A DNA stretch of 64,000 nucleotides from Halichondria panicea (Eukaryota; Porifera; Demospongiae; Suberitida; Halichondriidae). The translations under genes were made by a program, and so were the position numbers. Under the pieces are notes generated by a model. That model had not been told where the DNA came from. It ran no database searches and was given only the letters and a program-made list of their open reading frames with translations. This document shows, one piece after another, positions 10,734-23,800 of the stretch. How positions within the stretch are numbered: position 1 is the first letter of the stretch; the number at the start of each line of letters is the position of its first letter. Where the stretch lies: the NCBI RefSeq assembly GCF_963675165.1, contig NC_087381.1, positions 6,635,378 through 6,699,377 on the forward strand, in the 5' to 3' direction.

Positions 10734-13700
10734 TGTGTGTGTCTGTTCCAGCTGTAACTGCTCAACGGTTGCAATGCGACGAAAACTAACAGCTTCCAGT
10801 GGCGTAGGAAGATTCTTTCAAGGGGGGGCTCATAGTAGTCTGGCCACGCCCTCCCCAACTTCGTATTCTTGCAAAGACTGAAAGAGGCTGGAATTCGAGA
10901 CTAGGCTCATAGATCAATCATCACTATCTCTGTGGTAGATCTATCACTTTGCACTTTAGACTTTCGAAACCTAGCCCATCATTGACGTAATTTACAGTTT
11001 AATAGCCAGCAGGCTGCAGCCAGCATGCTGTATAGCTAAGCTAACTCAACAGTTCAAGCTACACATTGTTCTCCAACAATCAACACTTCCTACGCGCCAC
11101 TGGCTTCTATATAGGCTTCTAGCCACGTTCTCTTGGATTTTGATTCGTGGATTAGCAAACTAAAGCTTCTTTCTCGAGTTATGGCTAGTTTGACTCACAT
11201 TGAAGGCTGTTGCAGTATCTTCAAAATCTTTCATAGCATCATGTCATCTGTTCGCACAAACTTTCTATTCAACATATGAGTTAGCCTTGCACTAAAGCGC
11301 TAGCTTTTTGTTAGCTACAAGAGTCAGAAAAGACCTATTCAGCTAGTAGCCATTTGTGAACTTGATCTCTTTGGACACACCCTTTAGTGGATGTAATGCG
11401 CATGCGCGCTCGTCCCCAAGTGTGAGAGAATAATAGCGCATGCGCATTACATCCACTAATTTTACATCCACTAAATTAGTGGATGTAATGCGCATGCGCT
11501 ATGCATGTACACAAGTCTTTCTTCTCAGTTATGATAGATATTATATACACCGAACTCCAGATCCTGGAAGAATCAATTTTCTTCTTTCTTGAGGTCCCGG
11601 TAAGCCACATAACATAATACAATAGATAACTACAATAGATGTATGTAAATAAGTATTTTCTTCTCAGTGAATTTATATAGAATAATAAGCTAACTTTAAT
11701 GTAAAATTCATTATAGAAACTATTATATTAATACTCTTGAGCGAAAGCATAACATGGCGAGAGGAATTAGCATGCACAGCGCAGCTTGCAACACTCGTAT
11801 ATATATCAGCAGTGGCGTATCCAGCTAGGGGCTCAGGGTGCTCAAACACCCCCTATAAGCTTAACATTATAATTACTGTAACTTATTGGATAGCTGGACG
11901 CTGAGGCTGAGCCTGCACTATATAGCTATAGCTATAGTCTGGGCATTTCTTGGTCCCCGATTGTTTTTTCTTCGGAGTTTTGAACTGCCTGTACGTTTAT
12001 TCGTGATATTTTCTGTATTCTGAATCGCCAACTGCTGGCCCAGACTCTGCCTCTCATGGCTGTGTAACTATACCTTGCATGTGTAATCGGTAAAATTGTC
12101 CAGTCGGAGCTTCAGTGACAGTCCGGTCAATCCATTTAGTCGGTGTGCCTACAGCTACTTACTTGATATGTAGTCGTGGCCATCTGGTCTCTGCTTTCAT
12201 ACGGATGTGCATACTTTGCAACGATTGTGGTTAGTCACAAAAAAGTTGCTTGATACACTCGAGAATCGTTTTATTCTTTAAAGAAAGTGTGTCCCGCTGC
12301 CACCATGCACGTAATGTATATTATGGTTCGATGCAAAAATACTTACGTTATATGAGATGCATTAATTTAATATGTCATTTCTACATTAAATTTCGTTTTA
12401 ATGTTACTGTAACGAATAATATTATATGTTTGTACAGTAGAACCTCGATTATCCGGCCCTCGATTATCCGGAACCTCGATTATCCGGCTTGACTTTTTTT
12501 TATTTTATCAGATTACATAATTCATAAAATGGGCGTGTCCCTAAAATGCGCATGCGCGTTGCAGTTGTTACCATGGAGACATGCCTGCTTTTCTTTTGCG
12601 CATGCGCAGACAACCATGTGACACTGCTGTTCATCAATAAAGTGGGTGGATCAAGGCGTGGTTTATCTATTCGATTATCCGGCATATTCACTTATCCGGC
12701 CTGCTTCTGGAACCAAGGTGTCCGGATAATCGAGGTTCTACTGTACTGAGTGTGCATGCAGTGTGTACCTGTGCTCGTAGAAGATTCTATGTGATGAAAA
12801 CTTCCCAGGAACAAAATTAATTAGTAATTTGAAGAAAGGCCTATAATAGAAACTGAGATGGCTGCATGACATCTCACTATACTCTACCATAATTAAATCT
12901 ACTCTACCCCCAAAATGAATAGTAAGACATGAGATGGCGTATAGAGACACTGCATGCCAGGACAGGGTGAAATGGCAGCCTTGCTTATACTGCTTGTTGA
13001 GTTAATTGTCTTTGCAGGATTTGTAACGTAGAAATAGCTACCATTATCCACAGTCCAGTCCAAATTAAGTCCATCTGAGCTACCGTAAACTGCCTAATAC
13101 TACATAATTATACTCTTAGCTATGGCTATAATTTTACAGTTTAACTTTTTTCAGTTGATACAAGGCCACTCCAATTAAGTGACACTCGGTTTCTAGTTCA
13201 CCGCCCGTATCAGATTCATCCCATTAGTTCTACTACGCCTGAACACAATGGTCTATTTGGAGAACAAAATAGGGTGTTAACGATATTCATTTGCAAAATA
13301 ATGGTATTCATACGGTGAAACAAGCTAATGACATAATGATAAAAGCCGCCTCTCGCCCGCATGAAATTAAGAATGTTTGGGACCAGAACTCAGAGTATAT
13401 AGTGGCCTATTATTGTATGTTGCGTAAACGTTTGGGTGAGTGCTATAGTCAGTTCATGCCACTCCTGTTCAACCAACCATGCAGATATCAAGAACAAGCG
13501 TGGACAGACTGCTGCTGATCTGGCCAGAGTATTTAATAAGTACTCTACGTTGGCTGACTATGTGGAGGCGTTCCAGCCTGGAACTAGAGGTGAGTTGGTC
13601 ATCAGCTGTTGTACTACTAGTCCAGCTGTTGTACTGGGATGAGTTGCATGGTCAAGCCAACGTCAACGTATAGTGTTCCCGTGTAATATCGTGCACTGTG

Positions 13701-16700
13701 TATACCATAATTACAGCGGGAAATTTTTGTGAAATGCACAATTTTTGCGTTTTTCGAGGGCAGAGCAATTAATAACCTCTACACACGCTCACCTTTTTTT
13801 CTATTCTTTATCAAAATACAGTATTAATTGAAGGAATAAAGAAATGTATAGAGGTATAATAATTATATAGAGTTAGGAAAAAGGAGAGCCTGCATGTATT
13901 GGGAAGTAGCGTGAGGGTAGAAGGGTTTATACACTCAGAATTCTCTACTGCATGGTTTCTATATATCTCATCTAAACATTGTGTAACTATTATATATGCA
14001 GATCCTCTGTCCTCGTACCCAACACTGGACGACTTAACTTTTATGGTACAAGATTCACGTTGTGATCTTTTTGTCAGGCATGCATACGAAAAAACAACCA
14101 AGGTCCCTTTACTAAAACTCCGATTTGGAATAGCTCATAATACCGTCTGTTTAAGCGACACGGTTTATGATCTCCATCAATTCAAAATCAAGAATATTGA
14201 CATGCAGTGGAAGGATATTGTGGAAGCTCTAGTGAGCATTGAAGCGTACGACATGGCAAATAACATCATATATAATTATGAAGGTATGTGTTCACGTGAT
14301 CTCCCAATTAAGGTCGGCAAACAACTGCTCCTGTCAAAGTACAAGTGCATACATATATCTTTCTACCCTGAAAAACTCCATTACTGCCTGGAGTGGAAAC
14401 AATTAATTTTATAATGACTAGAACTTTCAGCTTTAACACAAGCTTTTCCCTTTTGTTAATTATATATAATTGTATAATTATGACTCGAGGCGTAGCCACA
14501 TGATGAATACGGTAATGCTGACGTGCCTGTTTGTCTGTGTGTCTGTTCCAGCTTAACAGTTGCATTGCGACGAAAAATAACAACTTCTATAGCCATCACG
14601 GTATCTTGGATTTTAATTCGTGGATTAGCAATATTTCTCGAGGTATGGCTATAGTTTGACTCACAGTGGAGGTCTCTTTAGAATTATTGTTCATAGCATC
14701 ATCTGTTTGCACAAACTTCTAATTCAACTTATGAGTTAGCCTTATACTAATGCCCATTAGCTGTTTGTTAGCTAAAGAGTAGCAAATTTAAAGAGCTGCA
14801 AAGCTCCACTGCCAGAAGCAGCCCCTTGTGAACTCTGACCTCATTGTAGATCCACCTAATTATTATTGAAATGCAAAATACGTAATGCAACTACTAGATA
14901 TACACATGTTTCAATTAAAGATTATTCATCAAGCCATCAGATAGATTTCTGTTTCCTTTCAGCTCCTCTCCATGCACTGCAATGTGGGGATCATTGTCAA
15001 AAATTGCTATACAAAGAAAACTATAATTACTTCTTCTAATAGCTTTAAGCGAAAGAAAAGCATGGCGAGAGGCATTAATTAGTACAGCGCAGCTTGCAGC
15101 ACTTGTTATTATTAATAATAACAGTTGTATGCTATCGTAGTACGGCCTGGGTCAGGCACTGATAACGTTAATTTTATTCATTACCAACATTTAATGTAGA
15201 TGATGTAGATGATGTAGTGTTAATGAGATTCATAATTAATGTCACGTGTAAAGGTAGCCTCGACCCCAGGCCGATCCGTCTCCAATTGAACGCTAGGTCG
15301 CCTACTACGCCTGGTATTGATTGTATTTGGGCGTGATCTGGGCGTGGTTTTTTAATATATTGACTCTGTGGTACAACAAAAAATGAATCCTCCAACAGTG
15401 GTCTTCAACAACAGCCTCTGGGGAAGTATACAGCAGGAAATACTTCCCAGAAGACACTTCTTTGGCAGTGGCAACCAAATCTTTGTCGATTCCTTTATTG
15501 CTACTGAGGATGGCAGCAGAAACACCTCTATTGTTTAGACTCCTGACCTGGTCAATCATGAGTCTCATAATGAGAGATACAAGGGGAGAGACAATTAACA
15601 AGAACAACACTTTTGTCAACAGGAGGAGCCTTGGTCCTACCTAGCTTGTAGTCCATTAAAAAGGGTAACAACTGATATAGCAGAGAGACTTGCCATACCC
15701 CGTTGGGAACCAGATAAACACGTCCCTTCCCTCTTACAGGAGCTTGAGAGCCTGGGCCTGTTCTGCCATGAGAGTGAGGCCATCTTGCTTCAAACAAGAC
15801 AACGCGTTGCATGCCATAGCTAGCTAGCTATAAATTGAGAACATGACACGGAGCTACATTACTGTAACTTTTACAGGAGTAAAATGCCTCTAGTACACCT
15901 TTAGTATTACAGAAAAAAAGCAGGAAACAAAATGTGAAGAATCTCTGCTTTAGTTTCCCGTTCCTGCCACGCCCAGATACAATCAATACCAGGCCGTATT
16001 TTTCAACTTCGTTCTATTAAAAAAAATCGGCCTGGGACCGAGGCTAGTGTAAAGGTAGCCTCGTCCCCAGGCTTTACTTTTTCTTGTTCTTGTCTGAATA
16101 ATTATAAATGAGCTAGAGATGATGGGAAGTACTAAAGAAGGACATGATAGACGTGAAAGAAAAAGTAAAGCCTGGTATGCGAAGCCGCGTGATCCACATA
16201 CATTTTTATTAACGTGGGCGATATGTAGCCCACAATCGTGACGTACAGTATTCGCCCACGCATTAATTAAGAAACTAAGAAAATCTACCAAGGCCAGGAT
16301 CTAGGAGCAGACTGAGAGACCAAGCTCAGTGCAGAACCAGCATGCCCAGCTCTGATAGCAAGTAGCTTAGTAGCTACCTAGATGATAATGATGACTAAGC
16401 TATTAGTCTAGCAGATCTCTAGCTCAGCATGGCACAACAAATAAAACTATTTAAATAGTAGAATCTAGCTAGATCTAGTACTAGTAGGTATAGCTAGCAA
16501 GCTTGTAATACACATTAAACCATGGATAGAACAGTAAGAGGGATTGGAAACCAAAATGTTTAAACACTCCGCGTTATAGGGTGTGGCTAAAACTACAAAG
16601 GATTATATTTATAGTCAGCATGCTCATTACCTGTCTTGCTGCCATACAATGTGCTGTACATAGAAATGGTGAAATTGATCACTTTTCAAAGTAAAGCTCT

Positions 16701-17801
16701 AAAAGGTCGACTAAGCAACGCAGCCACTATTACTAAACAAATAAATGCTATACAAGAGAAAGAATAGCCCTTACTATGAAGTCGTGGGAGGTCAAGGCCC
16801 GTGGTGTCTCTAAAAGTATACTAAAGCAGTTTAAAGGACTATACTGCAAACGTTTATGAACAGTACAGCTTATCCATAGCATAAAACCATTCTATATAGC
16901 ACTTAGATACATAATAACCAAGTCAAGCAATGTCCTTTGCTGTTTCGGCTTCACAGCAGGGAAAGAGAAAAGTTGACAAGGAGTAATTCAAGCTAAACTC
17001 AACAAAAAGTAAAAACAGAGTAAAGACAACGGACTTAGAGCTTGTCAGTGGTGTAAACTTACTTCTCTAGAGTACCTCCCAGCCCCTGAGTGATCTCTAG
17101 TGGATAGGAGAGTTAGAAACAGTTAAAATACAACCTGAGTACGGTAAAAACTAAAATATTCGCGAGCGCGAAATCATAACGCGGAGTGTTTCACCCCTTG
17201 ACACAGGGCGGCCTGGTCGTTTCCAATCTCTTTCCTGTTCTATCCATGATTAAACTACTTGCAAATTCCAGATCTATGGTCATGCATGGACATCGATTCA
17301 CCATTCCTGCACAAAGTTAGCTACCTAAAGTGGGTTGCTCTAGTGAGTGCATTCTATGGCTGGCTGGACTGGTTCGAGGAAATTGTAGGAGATAAGATCA
17401 ATCCAAAAGGTACTTATTGCTTTCACTCAACTTAAATTGTTAGTGTGAGGTCGACTACACAACAAAAACACATAATATATGAGGTGTGTCATCGTATTTT
17501 AGTGTCATTTTAACAGATCATTTCTACAAAAAGATGCGTTTCGTTTAACGTTACTGTAACGAATGTGTCAGTGATCCAATAGTCCCTATGATAATGCCTT
17601 ACATGCATGCATGGTGATCTTCCACAGAGCTAGTCAACAAGGCTGGTGACACTCCACTCTCTCTGGCCTGTGGTAATGGCCACTTAGAGACAGTCAAGTA
17701 CTTTGTGAACGAGCATCATTGTGATCCTAGAAGTAAGTTATCGTTGTACATGTGGTTATTATGCCTCGAGGCGTAGCCACACGAGGGATACGGTAAAGCT
17801 G

Positions 17802-17843
<42 letters not shown>

Positions 17844-20800
17844 TGCAGTGGCGTAAAACCAGGATTTTGGGAAGGGTAGGGCTCAAATTGTAGATTTAAA
17901 AAAAAAGGTCATCACTTTTCCTCAGCAGTAAGCATGCGCATCAAAAGGCCCTACCCACATGACATTATTCTATAGTAATTATGCATGCAGTACTTCAGAA
18001 TAGATAGACAGAGCTAGATCTCAAGCTAAGTTGCAGTTGATGAAGCACAAAAGGGGCCCCGTGAGCCCCCCTCTGCCTACGCCACTGGTATGTTCCAGCT
18101 GTAACTACTACACAACGGTTGCAATGCGACGAAAACTAACAGCTTCTATAAGGCTTCTAGCCACGTTCTCTTGGATTTTGATTCGTGGATCAGGTTCTTT
18201 ATCGAGTTATAACTAGTTTGACTCACATTGAAGGCTGTTGCAGTCTTCAGATTCTTTCGTAGCATCATCTGTTTGCATAAACTTTCTATTTAACATATGA
18301 GTCTAAAGCGCTAGCTTTTTGTTAGCTATACAAGAGTCGGAAAAGATCTGTTAAAGCAGCTAGCTATAGAAACTTGATCTCTTTGCAGACACACCCTTTA
18401 ATAATTATTTCTGTGGATGTATCATCCCCACATGTTTAATACTATTGGCAGAATCGACATACTTCCATAGATGCCAACTGTCCCGAATTGGGTGAGACAG
18501 TCCCAGAATTAGCACCCCTGTCCCTTGTCCCGAAAGGAAACTGCTGATCAGCTCAGATATCTCGGATTTTCGAGGTTGCTGCTCCTGAGTTGGGTTACTA
18601 TACTCCAATAAAGCTTTTCAAGCCTGGAAAAGTTTGGAAATTCTGCTAAAATCTTAAAACAATGAACAGAAACAAGAAAACTTTAAGCTAGCTAGCTCGA
18701 TCAACCAATAAGTGGGCGGGGCTAACTTACTCTTGTACAATTAATGATGACGTCATTATTGTTATGAGCATGCGCAGTGAGCTAGTGAAGAACTGAGCCT
18801 GGAACATTCCCACAACGAATTTTATGAAAACATGCATGGAAGAAGGTATATGAATTGTTGTCTTTGCACACTGCTTAAATTTATTGTGAATTCCCCCAAA
18901 AGTTGCCTCCTTTGGTGACAGGCTAACGCCGCCATGTTTTGTCCCTGAAATTTGGCTGGGGAAGTTGATACCTATGTACTTCTTTTTCTTGAGGTCCTGC
19001 ATGGTATACCGGTAAGCCACAAAACACGACAATGCATGATACCATAATAATTTATTAAATAGATACAATAGATGCTGCTTGTTTAGATACTATACTGCAT
19101 GTCTGTGCTTAAATTCTCTCTTACTCTGTTCCTAGATTTTCTCCCACTGTTTGGCTACAGGCCAACATGCAGTTGCTCAGGTCATTGAAGATTATTCATC
19201 AAGCCATCAGATAGGCTTCTGTTTCCATTCAGCTCCTCTAAATGTCCTAAAATGAATTCAATTTTGTCAACAATTGCAATCAACAATAATAACGTAAAAT
19301 TATACCTCTCCACCTCTTCTAATAGTTTTTGCGCGAAGCAAAACAACGGCGAGAGGCATTAGCACAGCGTAGCTCGCACCACTCGTTTTATATGCTGTAC
19401 AAATCAAACAATCATCACATGTACACTTGAACACAGAACATCCATGCATCATTCCGTACAGGTACAGTCAACAAGGCTGGTGACACCCCATTCTCTCTGG
19501 CCTGTGCTAATGGCCACTTGGACACAGTCCAGTACCTTGTGGACAAGCATCATTGTGATCCTAGAAGTAAGTTATAATTTTTATTTTATTTTATGGAAAC
19601 AAATTTATGCAATGCAAAGGTCAACAGGAAGTAGCTATTATGGAGCTAATATTAATCAGAGACCTGTAAACACATAATTATTACTAACAATAATAATATA
19701 AACTATAGTACATTAATTTGTTGCAGCAGAGAGTTAAATTGTGCCACAGAGTTCAAAGTATTCATGTCAAATTTTAGTGAGTTCCATTCTCTAATAGTTC
19801 TTGGGAAATAAGAGTAATAGTAGTAGTTCTTTTTCGCAAATGGGACAGTTAATTGCTCTGTGTTAGCATATCTGTGATGGTACTTGGGCTCTCTAGGCTC
19901 TATAGGAGGGAGCGGATAGTTGACAATGTTCTCGTATAGTAGTATCAGCCTGAGCTGCCTCCTTTTGCAGCTTAGTAATGATAGCTTGCTTTTATTGAGA
20001 AGAGCTGTGGAACTACTCCTCCAGTCTTTTTGGCTGACTCTTAAGGCAAATGTTTGAAAACATTTTCCAGTACTTGGATTTCTTTCCTTAGGTGAGGGAC
20101 CCAAACTGGGCTAGCGTACTCCAGTGGAGGCCGAATTGTTGTTTTATAATAAATAGCCTTAGTAAACTGTCTGAGGTCGAGTATTTATAGAAATTTCTGT
20201 ATAAAACCAGTTTGTTTTCTTGCTTTCTTTGCAATTTCCCTTATGTGCAGTGACCAAGATAGATTAGTTGATACTAAGGTATTTGTACTGATTTTGTCTA
20301 ACAAGTATTCGGTTTTTATTATCATTGAGTGGAATAGCTGCTTGCAAAACATTCCTTTTCTTCGAGAAAACCACGTCATAACAGCATTTAGACGAGTTAA
20401 GAGTCAATCCATTTTCTTCAATCGAGTCACATAAAGATAATATGTCCCAACTAAAAATCCTCATTGTGTACCCTTTTGTACATAACTATGTCATCTGCAT
20501 ATATTCCTAGCTTGCAAGTACATGATTTCTTGTGAAACTTTGTCTATGTAAATGAGGAAGAGCAAGTGACCTATATAGCACAGAGCCCTGAGGAACACCT
20601 GAGACCACGGGCAGAACACACGATTCCACTCCATCCAACACAACTGCCTGTTGTCGCCCCGTCAAGTAATTTCTTATCCACCAAATGAGATACGGATTGA
20701 GATTTAAATCAACAACAAGCTTATGAATTAGAGTTGAGTGAGAGGGACCTTGTCGAAAGCTTTGCTTAAGTAAAAAGAGACAGAACATACCTTGTGACCT

Positions 20801-23800
20801 TGGTCCACATGCAGCCTCCAGTATATATAGTGTGTGAAAGAAATCAAGGCACTGATCGTCGATTTTCCTGCTGTAAAGCCCCATTGTACTTCTGAGGGGT
20901 GTACATGTGGTTATTTTATATGTTAAATTTTCTGTACAAATTAAGAACACATCATTCCATACAGGTACAGTCAACAAGGCTGGTGACACCCCACTCTCTC
21001 TAGCCTGTGCTAATGGTCATTTGGCCACAGTCAAGTACCTTGTGAATAAGCATAGCTGTGATACTGGGAGTAAGTTTATGTATCATTCTAAGTCTGTCTA
21101 TCTTTATCCTATGCATGATCTCATGTAAAGGTTGACTGTTGTATCACACCCGTTAATTATGCCTCTGCATGAGCAATTAGTTTTAGTTATTTCCCAGCAC
21201 GAGCGGCCCGAGGGCATTATGTTGCTCGAGTGCAATATTTGGCTTGTTGCACAAGGGTGCCTGCAATAACTAACTTGTTGCCCAATGACGTCAATTAAGT
21301 CAAAAAGTATGCAGATTTCATTCACTGCTAAAATATGGCCTGGTATCTAATTTTGAGCGAAGTAAAACAACGGTGAGAGGCATTAGCACAGCGCAGCTTG
21401 CACCACTCGTTTTATATGCTGTACAAATCAAACAATCATCACATGTACACTTGAACACAGAACATCCACCATTCCGTACAGGTACAGTCAACAAGGCTGG
21501 TGACACCCCACTCTCTCTAGCCTGTGCTAATGGCCACTTGGACATAGTCAAGTATCTTATGGACAAGCATCATTGTGATCCTAGAAGTAAGTTATCATTG
21601 TACATGTGGTTATTTTATATGTTAAATTTTTTGTACAAATTAAGAACACATCATTCCATACAGGTACAGTCAACAAGGCTGGTGACACCCCACTCTCTCT
21701 GGCCTGTGCTAATGGTCATTTGGCCACAGTCAAGTACCTTGTGAATAAGCATAGCTGTGATACTGGGAGTAAGTTTATATATCATTCTAAGTCTGTCTAT
21801 CTTTATCCTATGCATGATCTCATGTAAAGGTTGACTGTTGTATCACACCCATTAATTATGCCTCTACATGAGCAATTAGTTTTAGTTATTTCCCAGCACG
21901 AGCGGCCCGAGGGCATTATGTTGCTCGAGTGCAATATTTGGCTTGTTTCACGAGGGCGCCTGCAATAACTATCTTGTTGCCCAATGACGTCAATTAAGTG
22001 AAAAATCATGCAGATTCATTCACTGCTATTACACACAGTTGTAGCCTCGGTTCCAGGCCGATTAAAATAATTATGGACTGGTATCTATTGCATGTGAGCA
22101 TTTTCTTGAATTAAGTTCACTAACGATCGTGTAGAGTGCTTTGGACAAGCCTGAGCCTGTGATCGACCATTCTTCACCAGCACTACATGCACCTATTGTG
22201 ATTGATCGATTGAACCTGACTATGTATAATTATATATAGCATCGCTTTGCAAATTTAATTTACTGCATGCACTATGATATATAATTATATATCACTACAT
22301 AGGCACAGTCAACAAGGCTGATGACACCCCACTCTCACTGGCCTGTACCAATGGCCATTTGGACACTGTCAAATACCTTGTGAATGAGTGTCATTGTGAT
22401 CCTAGAAGTAAGCATTCCCTAAATAAATTCGTCACAAAGTACACCTGCATAATTATTATAGGTACAGTCAACAAGGCTGGTGACACCCCACTCTCTCTGG
22501 CCTGTGCCAATGGCCACTTGGACACAGTCAAATTCTTTGCAAACGAATGTCATTGTGATCCTAAAAGTAAGTTTTATCATTGTACATGTGTTTGTATAGC
22601 TTTTTCTAACTAGAGCACCAAAGTGCAAACCCTCGGCTGGTGACGTGACGTGACGTGATTATAAAGAAACCAGAAGAGTGATATGCATGTAGTGATGAAT
22701 GTCATGTATGACTTATTAGCACAGCAACTCAGGAGCTAAACCAGACTGGAGGCATACTGGAAAACTGGGTTTTATATGCACTGTGGACTAGGATCACAGC
22801 AAAGAGCCTGGACCCTTTCCCACAAACAATCAGTAATTATTGGCTTACGTTTTGAATAATAGCCTCACTAGTTTATGTTTCAAATAATAGCCGCGTTTAG
22901 TAGTAACGCAAAAAGCTTCTTAGGTTTAGATCGCCTTTTATGCGAAACAAAAACTTCTTTGCAAAATCTGCCAAATTTAAGCCTTAGTTTTAATGCTACA
23001 AGTTTCCCTACGTACAAATTGTGACACCTAAATCACCAGGTAATCCAAACTAAGCGACAGACACACACACGGACACACACACACACAGACTGACAGACTA
23101 CTGTAACCGAGGCCGCCTACGCGCCTCGGGTTAATAATTCTTGTGGCAATCTTGAATGTTGTGGCATACCTAATGCTCGCCACCATAAAAAGTATTATAA
23201 ACCAATGCATGTGTGCATGTACAGGGTCAGTCAACAAGGCTGCATGGTGACACCCCACTCTCTCTGAAGGGGCGGATCCAGAGGTAGTACGTTGGGTTCG
23301 TACGAACTACCCTTCCAGCTAAAAAAAAATAAATAAAAAAAAATTAATGCCGTGCATTGTACAGTGTGACCCAAAATGTACGTGTGCTGCAAACTGTTAA
23401 CTTTCCAGTGTCCACAATTTGCTTGATCTACAGTTGCAGTGAATGAGGCTGGAGACACTCCTCTCTCCCTTGTGTGTTCCTATGGTGACCTAGAGATGGT
23501 CAAGGCTCTCATCAACAAGCATGTTGATCCAAATAGTAAGTGTTTATCAGTGCTGTTACGTTGTTGATGGTGGTCTTCCACAGAGCCAGTCAACAAGGCT
23601 GGTGACACCCCAATCTCTCTGGCCTGCAAAGGTGGACACTGTGAAGTGGTCAAATATCTCGCCATTACTCATCACTGTGATCCAAAAAGTAAATTACTAC
23701 AATGAATTTGACATACATTTACCTGCCATAATTGGCATGTTTGCACAGCGTGTAAATGCCGTGCATTGTACTGTCGCAAATTATGAGTGCAATAATTACG

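Larger units (their letters stand above)
10653..11799 (+). mobile_element. microsatellite-bearing repeat, copy 1
   Basis: The copy starts ATGCCTCGAGGCGTA, continues with GGATACGGTAAAGCTGACTG and a (TG)n tract at 10699-10740, then GTTGCAATGCGACGAAAACT, and ends GAGCGAAAGCATAACATGGC … CTTGCAACACTCGT. The same order recurs at 14480, 17761, 41899 and inverted at 61083. It carries the CAGTGGCG MITE 10797-11102 inside. No protein and no clear terminal inverted repeat were found; it is a non-autonomous element of unknown class. Confidence 0.65.
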
